64,000 nucleotides of DNA, from contig NZ_CP006911.1 in NCBI RefSeq assembly GCF_001281385.1, positions 1 to 64,000 of the forward strand, written 5' to 3'. This DNA is from Candidatus Pseudothioglobus singularis PS1 (GTDB lineage Bacteria > Pseudomonadota > Gammaproteobacteria > PS1 > Pseudothioglobaceae). Shown piece by piece: positions 1 through 7,048 of this stretch. Both the position numbers and the translations under genes were made by a program. How positions within the stretch are numbered: position 1 is the first letter of the stretch; each line of letters begins with the position of its first letter. The notes beneath the pieces were generated by a model that saw nothing but the letters and a program-made list of their open reading frames with translations, was not told the DNA's origin and did not search any database.

Positions 1-101
1 GTTGTTAATAACTGTATTATTTATTATTAAAGATGTTAATTAGTTTTCTAATTATAAGATGTTTTGTTATTTACTAACAACCCAAGTAATAATTAATTTG
101 T
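1..101. other. AT-rich non-coding stretch downstream of dnaA
   Basis: No gene is seen here. The stretch is strongly AT-rich. It holds a small perfect hairpin (arms 37-43 and 48-54, loop TTTT) and near-matching outer inverted arms at 1-11 and 71-81 with one mismatch. No perfect TTATCCACA DnaA box is present. It could be the dnaA 3' untranslated region or part of an origin-like region continuing outside the window. Confidence 0.35.
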
Positions 102-1415
102 TTATAAGTTAGTAATTTTGATTTTTATGTTTTCAATGTCATTTTTAATTTCTTCATTCGTTGAAATAAGACCCTTCAATTTTTCACAAGAATAGAGCAC
201 TGTAGAGTGGTCTCTATTTCCAAAGTTTTGACCTATTTTAGCTAAAGACAACGACGTTAGCTCATGACACAAATAGATAGCCATCTGTCTTGCTTTAACC
301 AGGTGTTGTTTGCGAGAATTTGATACTAAGTCTGAGACCGTAATACCATAATACTTGCTCACAGTTTTTTGAACCTCGTTAATCTCAATGAAAAGTTTCT
401 TTGGCCTTATAAGGTCACCTAACGCACCTTCTACAACGTCTTTGGTAATTAGCGAATGATCAATTTGAGAGAAATCCACAAAAGCCTTTAGTTTCAGCAA
501 AGCCCCCTCCAGGTCTCTAACATTTGATATTACGTGACTTGCAATAAATAAGGCAACATCTTCTGAAAGATTAAGAGATATTTGTGGATTTTGAGATTTT
601 TTAAGGAGAATAGCGGCTCTCATTTCAAGCTCTGGTGGAGAAAGCTGTAAATTAAGCCCTTGTGAAAATCGTGTTTTTAGCCTGTTTTCAAGGTCTTTAA
701 TATTTTTAGGAGGTTGGTCACAAGTAAAAATAATTTGTTTTTTTGTACTAAACAAAAAATTAAAAATATGAAAAAACTCTTCCTGTGATTTATCTTTCCC
801 AGCAATTAAGTGAATATCATCAACTAATAATAGGTCAGCAGACTGATAAAAAAGCTTTACGTTTTCTATTGTATTGTGTCGAAGGCTTGTTGTGATATTT
901 CTAACAAAATCCATAAGAGGAACATAGATAATTTTTAAGCTTGGGGTTTTTTTTAGAGCAAGGTGGCCAGCAGCCTGCATTAAATGTGTTTTTCCAAGTC
1001 CAGATTCTCCATAAATAATAAATGGGTTGTAGGGAGATGATCCTATTTTTTCAGCTATCTGCCTGCTTGCAAGAGCAGCGACTTGATTTGCACTTCCTAA
1101 AACCAAATTATCAAAGGTATATTCTGGAAATAGGGGGGTGGTGTGATGTTTGTGGGTGTTTGCTGCTTTTTTACTAGACTCCACAACTCCAAACCTTACC
1201 TTAAGTTTTTGGTCACATTCAGAGACTGCCAAAACAATTGCTGCCTCCAAGCTTTTGTGTTTGTTTATGTACTTAAGAGCAGAAGCACTGGGCGCATTTA
1301 GATAAAGAGTTTCGTTCCTTTCGCTTGCCTTAAGTGGCTTAACCCATACACTATATTCTCCTATAGGTAGAGAGTCTTTTAAAGAGGCTAAGCATTTTTC
1401 CCAGGACTGCGACAT
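102..1415 (-). CDS. dnaA: Chromosomal replication initiator DnaA
   Basis: AAA+ ATPase that binds DnaA boxes and opens the origin. The 437-residue protein is slightly shorter than E. coli DnaA (467), mainly because linker domain II is short. Domain I covers about residues 1-85. Domain III has Walker A GESGLGKTH at 136-144 and Walker B LLLVDD at 195-200. Domain IV carries the DnaA signature at about 374-406, including FGNRDHSTV. The gene starts 6 bp after the stop of an unrelated upstream gene on the same strand, so the two are probably co-transcribed. dnaN would be expected downstream but that lies outside the window. rpmH, usually next to dnaA in this class, is instead at 63.3 kb. Confidence 0.97.
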   Translation of the reverse strand: MSQSWEKCLASLKDSLPIGEYSVWVKPLKASERNETLYLNAPSASALKYINKHKSLEAAIVLAVSECDQKLKVRFGVVESSKKAANTHKHHTTPLFPEYTFDNLVLGSANQVAALASRQIAEKIGSSPYNPFIIYGESGLGKTHLMQAAGHLALKKTPSLKIIYVPLMDFVRNITTSLRHNTIENVKLFYQSADLLLVDDIHLIAGKDKSQEEFFHIFNFLFSTKKQIIFTCDQPPKNIKDLENRLKTRFSQGLNLQLSPPELEMRAAILLKKSQNPQISLNLSEDVALFIASHVISNVRDLEGALLKLKAFVDFSQIDHSLITKDVVEGALGDLIRPKKLFIEINEVQKTVSKYYGITVSDLVSNSRKQHLVKARQMAIYLCHELTSLSLAKIGQNFGNRDHSTVLYSCEKLKGLISTNEEIKNDIENIKIKITNL

Positions 1416-1421
1416 TATATT

Positions 1422-2396
1422 CTACAAAAGAGCGCGCAACTGTTTCGCAAGTTCAGGGCTATTATTTTTAACATTGTTTAAAACTAGTTTTAATTGCTCC
1501 ATTGTAATTGTAAAAGATTCTTTTGCATGAAGTTTTTCTAATGACTTTTGAAATAAGGTTAGACCATCTTTGGTTAAAGAAGAATTTAAATCCTTTAGTA
1601 CAAGAGAAGTAAATGTATAAGATGCAAGCTCCTTTTCTGAAACTAGGTTTCTATTTGTTTTAATAAAGACACTTTCAAGCGGCGGTATAGTTCTTCCATA
1701 AAAGGCAGCTAAATTTAGAGGATCTCCATTTTTAGTAGTCCCTTTAAAATTAACACCTCTTTTTGAAACAGAAAACTCTTCGTGAGTTGGAAGTATTGAT
1801 GCTATAGAGAAGTTATTGTTTAAAAGTATTTGAGATAAAAGTATTTCATATCGTGAAATTACATCATTCTTTTTTAGGTTTTCATTTACATCAAAAAACC
1901 TTTCCTTTAACAACAGGCAATAACCATCTGAAGATAAGGCATAAGCGGTAGTTTGAACGTGAATATAAGGCGGATCAAAACTGAACCTTTCCTTAAAATA
2001 GTTTGAAATTAAAGAGCCCTCTGGGAGTAGATTAATTGAACTACCCACCATCGCAATTTTGCTGGATAGTCGCGATGTAAATATCTCGTGCCAATTAAAT
2101 GAGTAATAAGAGGGCATAAATGGCCCTCTCACGCTTGAGTTGATAAAAATGTATGCATCGAAACTAAGCGATCTCTTGTCTCTGCTGAACTCAACTACTG
2201 CGCCGAAGTCATTATTTTTATTTTCTATATATGTATATTGAACATTTTTAAGCTTAGGAAGCTCGACACTACAAGAGCCAGAAATATAGAAAAAATATTC
2301 AATCTCATCAAAAAGTGAGGTATTCAAGAAATAGATAAAATTGTCTTTATACGTCTCGTTTAACTCATAATAATGATAAATTGTAGCTATTTTCAC
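1422..2396 (-). CDS. Unrecognised glycan-type protein upstream of dnaA
   Basis: 324 residues with no signal peptide and no clear membrane segment. I cannot assign a function. The segment FINSSVRGPFMP at about residues 82-93 recalls a motif seen in uncharacterised proteins associated with glycosyltransferases (rhamnan-synthesis type), and the N-terminus (MKIATIYHYY) could begin a Rossmann-like fold, but no DXD site is obvious. It ends 6 bp before dnaA on the same strand and is divergent from the TMADH-family gene across a 193-bp gap. A role in replication should not be inferred from position alone. A polysaccharide-related role is a weak guess. Confidence 0.6.
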   Translation of the reverse strand: MKIATIYHYYELNETYKDNFIYFLNTSLFDEIEYFFYISGSCSVELPKLKNVQYTYIENKNNDFGAVVEFSRDKRSLSFDAYIFINSSVRGPFMPSYYSFNWHEIFTSRLSSKIAMVGSSINLLPEGSLISNYFKERFSFDPPYIHVQTTAYALSSDGYCLLLKERFFDVNENLKKNDVISRYEILLSQILLNNNFSIASILPTHEEFSVSKRGVNFKGTTKNGDPLNLAAFYGRTIPPLESVFIKTNRNLVSEKELASYTFTSLVLKDLNSSLTKDGLTLFQKSLEKLHAKESFTITMEQLKLVLNNVKNNSPELAKQLRALL

Positions 2397-2553
2397 GATA
2401 ACAAGCCTTGTTTTTTGTTGCTGAAGCGCCTATGTTAAATATAGTCAAAGTCAAAAAAATTACTTAAGCGATATTCAGTTTTAAAATAAAATTAGGAGTG
2501 TTTATGATACCCGTAATGTTGATAAAAATGATCTAAGCATTTGGAGCAATAGT

Positions 2554-2583
2554 TTGATTTTAGTCTTGTTAATATTGTATAAC
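2554..2583 (+). promoter_or_regulatory. Candidate sigma-70 promoter for the TMADH-family gene
   Basis: TTGATT at 2554-2559 and TATAAC at 2578-2583 are separated by 18 bp. Transcription would start close to the ATG at 2590, where no Shine-Dalgarno sequence is visible, so the message may be leaderless. This is the only promoter-like pair I could fit in the 193-bp divergent gap. It is a consensus match by eye. Confidence 0.3.
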
Positions 2584-2589
2584 TAGTCA

Positions 2590-4665
2590 ATGAATAATAA
2601 TCCTTATAGTAGGCTTTTTGAGCCAGTCAAAATAGGCCCAGTTGTAACAAAAAACCGCTTCTATCAGGTGCCACATTGTTGCGGTATGGGACACTTGAGG
2701 CCAAAAGCACACGCGGCCATGAGAGAAACCAAAGCAAAAGGTGGTTGGGGCGTTGTAAGCACAGAGGAGGCAGAGATACATCCAAGCTCCGATTTAGCCC
2801 CCTATGTTGAGCAAAGAATTTGGGATAAAAGAGACATACCAGCATTGCGCTTAATGACTGAGGCGGTTCACAAGCATGGCGCTCTGGCTGCAATAGAATT
2901 AACACATAGTGGGCATAATTCTACAAACCTTTTTTCTAGAATTCCTGCTATGTCACCCAATGCTCAGCCTGTTAATTTTTTATATCCAAAACAATCAAGA
3001 CGTATGTCAAAAAAGGATATTTCAAACTTTAGGGTTTGGCATAAAAGAGCCGCTTTGAATGCAAAAGAAGCGGGCTTTGATATAGTTTATGTATATGCAG
3101 GCCATGGCATGTCGGTAGCACAACAGTTTATATTGCCAGACATGAACAATAGAACTGACGAATATGGCGGTAGTCTAGAAAACCGTTTGCGACTCACCAG
3201 AGAACTGCTGGAGGAAACCCAAGAGGCGATTGGAGATAGTTGTGGAGTTGCTTTTCGTTTTGCAGTAGACGAGCTTAAAGGCAAAGATGGCATGCAATTT
3301 AAGGAAGAAGGGCGGGCTGTTGTTGAGCTGTTATCCGAACACCCAGATCTATGGGATGTTAATGTTTCTGATTGGTCTAATGACTCACAAACTTCACGCT
3401 TTGAGCCAAATGAGGGATATCAAATGCCTTATGTTGAGTTTGTAAAAAGCCTAACTACGAAGCCAGTCGTTGGGGTTGGTAGGCTTACGTCACCAGATTT
3501 AATGGTAAAGCTTATTGATAGGGGCGCCTTAGATCTAATTGGTGCAGCCAGACCATCTATTGCAGACCCTTACTTGCCAAATAAAATAAAAACAGAAAAC
3601 ACAGATCAAATTAAAGAATGTATCGGCTGTAATATTTGCGTTTCAAGTGATAATTTTTCAGTTCCAATTCGATGTACGCAAAACCCAACCATGGGTGAAG
3701 AGTGGAGAAGGGGTTGGGATCCAGAGCATATAAAACCAAAATTGTCAGACCAACAGGCACTTGTTGTTGGATCTGGGCCAGCAGGTTTGGAGTGCAGCTT
3801 GCAACTTGCAAGAAGAGGATACCAAGTAACTTTAGCTGAATCAAAAAGTCAATTGGGGGGCAGGGTTTTGTTTGAGTCAGGCCTAAAGGGTCTTGCAGCC
3901 TGGAAGCGAGTTGTTGACAACAGGGTGCATGAGATTCTTCAAAAAAACAATATTGAAATATATAAAGAAAGTAAGCTTACTTCGGCCCATATCAACGAAC
4001 TTGAGATAAAAAACATTTTCATAGCTACAGGCTCTAAATGGCGTAAAGACGGGGTGGGTAGAAGTCGAAGATCTCCAATTAAAGGTATTGAAAGCGTTAA
4101 AGTTTTTACACCAGAAGAGATTATTCAGGAAGAGCAAAACATCAAAGACCCAGTGATTATTTATGATGATGAGCAGGGGTATTTAGCTGGCGTTTTGGCT
4201 GACCATTTAAGCTCAAAAGGCATTGATGTAACATTTGTTACGCCTGCTAGTGTTGTTTCTCCCTGGACAGAGTCTACTTTAGAACAAAAAAGAGTACAAA
4301 AATCGCTTATCAGCGCTGGTGTTAAGATTGTTTGTAATTCATTGATAGAGAAAATTGAAAATCAGACAGCCCACCTTGAGTGTGTTTTTACAGGGGCCAT
4401 CACAGAACTATCTTGTAAGTCTGTGGTTATGGTAACTGAGAGGATAGCAAACACCTCGCTTTATGATCAACTAAATGAACAAAAAGTAAGCAATAAACCT
4501 CGTTCAATTGATCAAAATATTCGACTGATTGGAGATGCTGAAGCCCCAGGACTAATAGCTGATGCAGTGTTTTCAGGGCATTTAGCTGCCCAAGACTTTG
4601 AGGCTACAGAGACTGACATTGAAAAGGCATTGTTTATGAGGGAGATGCCTAGCCTAAATGATTAA
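2590..4665 (+). CDS. TMADH-family amine dehydrogenase (FMN / 4Fe-4S flavoprotein)
   Basis: 691 residues, the architecture of trimethylamine, dimethylamine and histamine dehydrogenases: an N-terminal TIM barrel (about 1-370), a 4Fe-4S site, and C-terminal dinucleotide-binding domains (about 385-680). Cys30 in FYQVPHC matches the cysteine that binds FMN covalently. Tyr169, His172 and Asp265 match the catalytic triad. Cys344, Cys347, Cys350 and Cys362 form the cluster site. Of the TMADH aromatic cage, Trp264 is kept (W262) but Tyr60 is Glu60 and Trp355 is Asp354, closer to histamine dehydrogenase. The protein probably oxidises an amine and passes electrons to an ETF-type acceptor; I do not expect trimethylamine to be the substrate. 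No ETF gene lies nearby. Confidence 0.85.
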   Translation: MNNNPYSRLFEPVKIGPVVTKNRFYQVPHCCGMGHLRPKAHAAMRETKAKGGWGVVSTEEAEIHPSSDLAPYVEQRIWDKRDIPALRLMTEAVHKHGALAAIELTHSGHNSTNLFSRIPAMSPNAQPVNFLYPKQSRRMSKKDISNFRVWHKRAALNAKEAGFDIVYVYAGHGMSVAQQFILPDMNNRTDEYGGSLENRLRLTRELLEETQEAIGDSCGVAFRFAVDELKGKDGMQFKEEGRAVVELLSEHPDLWDVNVSDWSNDSQTSRFEPNEGYQMPYVEFVKSLTTKPVVGVGRLTSPDLMVKLIDRGALDLIGAARPSIADPYLPNKIKTENTDQIKECIGCNICVSSDNFSVPIRCTQNPTMGEEWRRGWDPEHIKPKLSDQQALVVGSGPAGLECSLQLARRGYQVTLAESKSQLGGRVLFESGLKGLAAWKRVVDNRVHEILQKNNIEIYKESKLTSAHINELEIKNIFIATGSKWRKDGVGRSRRSPIKGIESVKVFTPEEIIQEEQNIKDPVIIYDDEQGYLAGVLADHLSSKGIDVTFVTPASVVSPWTESTLEQKRVQKSLISAGVKIVCNSLIEKIENQTAHLECVFTGAITELSCKSVVMVTERIANTSLYDQLNEQKVSNKPRSIDQNIRLIGDAEAPGLIADAVFSGHLAAQDFEATETDIEKALFMREMPSLND

Positions 4666-4737
4666 TTTTAAATAGGCTGTTGAGGCTAGTTCCTAATTGA
4701 TTTTCTGTGTGTTTTAGAGTAACATTGCCCTCTTTTT

Positions 4738-5499
4738 ATGAACGCCAAAAAAATGCGTAAAACGATTGTTGCTGGAAACTGGAAAATGAACGCTAGCAAA
4801 GATTCAGTTGAGAGTCTTGTGACTGATATTTTGTTAGGAGCAAGTGATGTTAGTGCTGAAATCATAGTTTGCGCACCATTTCCATACCTCTCGCAGGTTG
4901 AGGTTTTAATTGAAGGATCCAGTTTGATGCTTGGCGCTCAAAACCTTAATGTGAATGCTTCAGGAGCATTTACGGGTGAGGTGAGTGCAGAGATGATTAA
5001 AGACTTTGGCGCCAATCACGTTATTGTTGGTCACTCTGAAAGAAGAAGTTTGTATGGCGAAACGAGTGAAATTGTTGCAGAAAAAACTAAAGCTGCAATT
5101 GATTCTGGCTTGACGCCAATTCTTTGTCTTGGTGAGTCACTTGATCAAAGAGAGTCTGGAAAAACTGAGTCGGTAGTTTCAGAACAGCTTAATAAAGTTA
5201 TAAAGATGGTTGGAATAGAGGCGTTTAATAATATTATTGTTGCATACGAGCCTGTCTGGGCAATTGGAACTGGAATGACAGCCACTCCAGAACAAGCACA
5301 AGCAGTTCATAAGTTTATTCGTGATCTTCTTGCTAGTAGCAGTCAAGATATTGCTGATAAAACAGCCATACTTTATGGAGGCAGCATGAATGCGAGTAAT
5401 GCAGTAGAGCTTATCTCTTGTGCTGATATAGACGGCGGCTTAATTGGCGGCGCTGCGTTAAAAGCGGAAGATTTTTTACAAATTTGTAAGGCAGGTTAA
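4738..5499 (+). CDS. tpiA: Triosephosphate isomerase
   Basis: Interconverts dihydroxyacetone phosphate and glyceraldehyde 3-phosphate in glycolysis and gluconeogenesis. The 253-residue TIM barrel has the substrate lysine in GNWKMN, the catalytic histidine in VGHSERR and the catalytic glutamate in YEPVWAIGTG. The phosphate-binding YGGS is near the C-terminus. Two in-frame ATGs compete: 4738 and 4753. The second gives an N-terminus (MRKTIV) closer to the family, but neither has a clear Shine-Dalgarno sequence. It is followed 1 bp later by secG. Confidence 0.95.
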   Translation: MNAKKMRKTIVAGNWKMNASKDSVESLVTDILLGASDVSAEIIVCAPFPYLSQVEVLIEGSSLMLGAQNLNVNASGAFTGEVSAEMIKDFGANHVIVGHSERRSLYGETSEIVAEKTKAAIDSGLTPILCLGESLDQRESGKTESVVSEQLNKVIKMVGIEAFNNIIVAYEPVWAIGTGMTATPEQAQAVHKFIRDLLASSSQDIADKTAILYGGSMNASNAVELISCADIDGGLIGGAALKAEDFLQICKAG

Positions 5500-5500
5500 T

Positions 5501-5830
5501 ATGACATTTCAAATAATTTTAGTGGTTCATGTATTGTTGGCTTTAGGGCTAGTTGGGCTAATTTTAATACAACATGGTAAAGGCGCTGATGCGGGCGCTG
5601 CGTTCGGCTCTGGAGCGGCGGGTTCAGTTTTTGGTGCAAGAGGGGCACACTCTTTTTTGTACAAGTTAACTGCAATTTTAGCTATTGGTTTTTTTGTAAC
5701 AAGTATTAGTCTTGCTTACTTTGCCTCGAATGAAAGAACCGCTTCTGATTCAGATCAAAGCATCATGTCACAGAGCGTTGTGGTTGATGACGCTTCCAAC
5801 GAAGACACTAGCGAAATACCTAGTAATTAA
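5501..5830 (+). CDS. secG: Preprotein translocase subunit SecG
   Basis: Small inner-membrane partner of SecYE that promotes protein export. It has 109 residues with two hydrophobic helices (about 1-23 and 53-73) separated by the glycine-rich GAAFGSGAAGSVFGARG segment typical of SecG. The C-terminal tail is acidic and low-complexity. It begins one base after the tpiA stop, and the tpiA-secG-tRNA-Leu order is common in Gammaproteobacteria; in many relatives the nuo operon follows, but here it does not. Confidence 0.93.
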   Translation: MTFQIILVVHVLLALGLVGLILIQHGKGADAGAAFGSGAAGSVFGARGAHSFLYKLTAILAIGFFVTSISLAYFASNERTASDSDQSIMSQSVVVDDASNEDTSEIPSN

Positions 5831-5838
5831 TTACTCTA

Positions 5839-5923
5839 GCCGTCGTGGTGAAATTGGTAGACACGCAGCCTTGAGGGGGCTGTAGCGCAAGCTGTGACGG
5901 TTCGACTCCGTCCGACGGCACCA
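5839..5923 (+). tRNA. tRNA-Leu (GAG)
   Basis: A class II tRNA of 85 nt including encoded CCA. The acceptor arms GCCGTCG (5839-5845) and CGACGGC (5913-5919) pair fully, with discriminator A at 5920 and CCA at 5921-5923. The anticodon stem CAGCC/GGCTG encloses loop TTGAGGG, giving anticodon GAG at 5873-5875. A long variable arm and a TTCGACTCC T-loop follow. It lies just downstream of secG and is probably processed from that transcript. Confidence 0.96.
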
Positions 5924-5991
5924 TCCTCAATTAAAGCATGACCTGCATGCATGATATTGTACAATCGCTATAGTTTCTTAACGGCTGACCT

Positions 5992-6900
5992 ATGAAATTC
6001 ATTAACAAAACCGTTCTTAAAGGAATTGGTCTGATGCTTTTGGGCATGAGCACAGTCCCCTTTTTAGATATTTTTGCCAAACTTCTAAGCGAAGATTATT
6101 CTGTGATGCAGGTGACATGGACACGATTCTTTTTTCATGCATTTTGGCTGCTCCCAATTATTTTTTGGCAAAAAGTTAATTGGAAAAGGGTTCCTGATAG
6201 TCTTGGCCTTCAATTTTTAAGGGGGCTGATGCTTACTATGGCTACCCTATTCTTTTTTGCGGCAATAAAATCAAACCCTATTCCTAGTGCGCTTACACTA
6301 CTTTTTATATCACCTTTGGTTGTTGCAGTGCTGTCTCCAATGCTTCTAGGTGAGCGCTTCGATCTATTTATTGGTGTTGGGGTTTTAGTTGGGTTTTTTG
6401 GGGTGGTAATCGTTCTGCAGCCAACAGGAGATGATTTTAAGCCAAGCCTTTTGTTGGCTGTCGTTGCAGGCATCTGCTACGCGCTTTATATTATTTTTAC
6501 AAAAAAACTATCTTTTAAGGCGCCGCCCGTACTTACTCTTTTTTATTCTGCCCTTGTAGGGATTTTAATAATGTCACCTCTTGCTTTTGCTTCTTGGTCT
6601 GCGCCAGATTTAAGGGGTTTTTTGTTAGGGGCTGCTATGGGCTTTTTTGCAGCCGCCTCACATTTTATGATTATTAAAGCGTTTGAATTTGCAAGTGCCT
6701 CTGAACTAAGTCCTTTTAATTACTTTGAAATTGTAGGTGCCATCTCACTTAGTTACATTGTGTTTGGCTATGTCCCAAATTTTCAAGCGATACTGGGTTT
6801 GTTTGTAATTATTGGAAGCGGTTTATATGTATCTTGGCACGTAATGAAAAACAATCAAGGAGATGATCAAGATAAAGAAAAACTTATAGAGCCACTATAA
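5992..6900 (+). CDS. EamA-family (DMT) transporter
   Basis: An inner-membrane protein of 302 residues with about ten predicted hydrophobic helices arranged as two EamA repeats, the architecture of drug/metabolite transporters. The first repeat contains the family-typical ALTLLFISPLVVAVLSPMLLGERF region and the second ELSPFNYFEIVGAISLSYIVFG. The substrate cannot be told from sequence; relatives export amino acids, metabolites or toxic compounds. It is a single gene after tRNA-Leu. The C-terminus ends in a charged, soluble tail. Confidence 0.85.
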   Translation: MKFINKTVLKGIGLMLLGMSTVPFLDIFAKLLSEDYSVMQVTWTRFFFHAFWLLPIIFWQKVNWKRVPDSLGLQFLRGLMLTMATLFFFAAIKSNPIPSALTLLFISPLVVAVLSPMLLGERFDLFIGVGVLVGFFGVVIVLQPTGDDFKPSLLLAVVAGICYALYIIFTKKLSFKAPPVLTLFYSALVGILIMSPLAFASWSAPDLRGFLLGAAMGFFAAASHFMIIKAFEFASASELSPFNYFEIVGAISLSYIVFGYVPNFQAILGLFVIIGSGLYVSWHVMKNNQGDDQDKEKLIEPL

Positions 6901-7048
6901 GCTCTTAAGGCTAATTATCACCTATTTTTATTAAGAAAGTATTGACCTATTGAAGACACAAGATTTAATCGATCCAATATAATATTTGAGGTTTATTTTT
7001 TTAATAATGTCCTTATATATCTAACAATTCAAATAAATAAATATCTTT

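Noticed and set aside
1-101. Chromosomal origin next to dnaA
   Set aside because: AT-rich with small hairpins but no perfect DnaA box in the visible part; cannot be supported.
2587-2905. Two minus-strand frames opposite the start of the TMADH-family gene
   Set aside because: Antisense to a strongly conserved N-terminus with the covalent-FMN cysteine.
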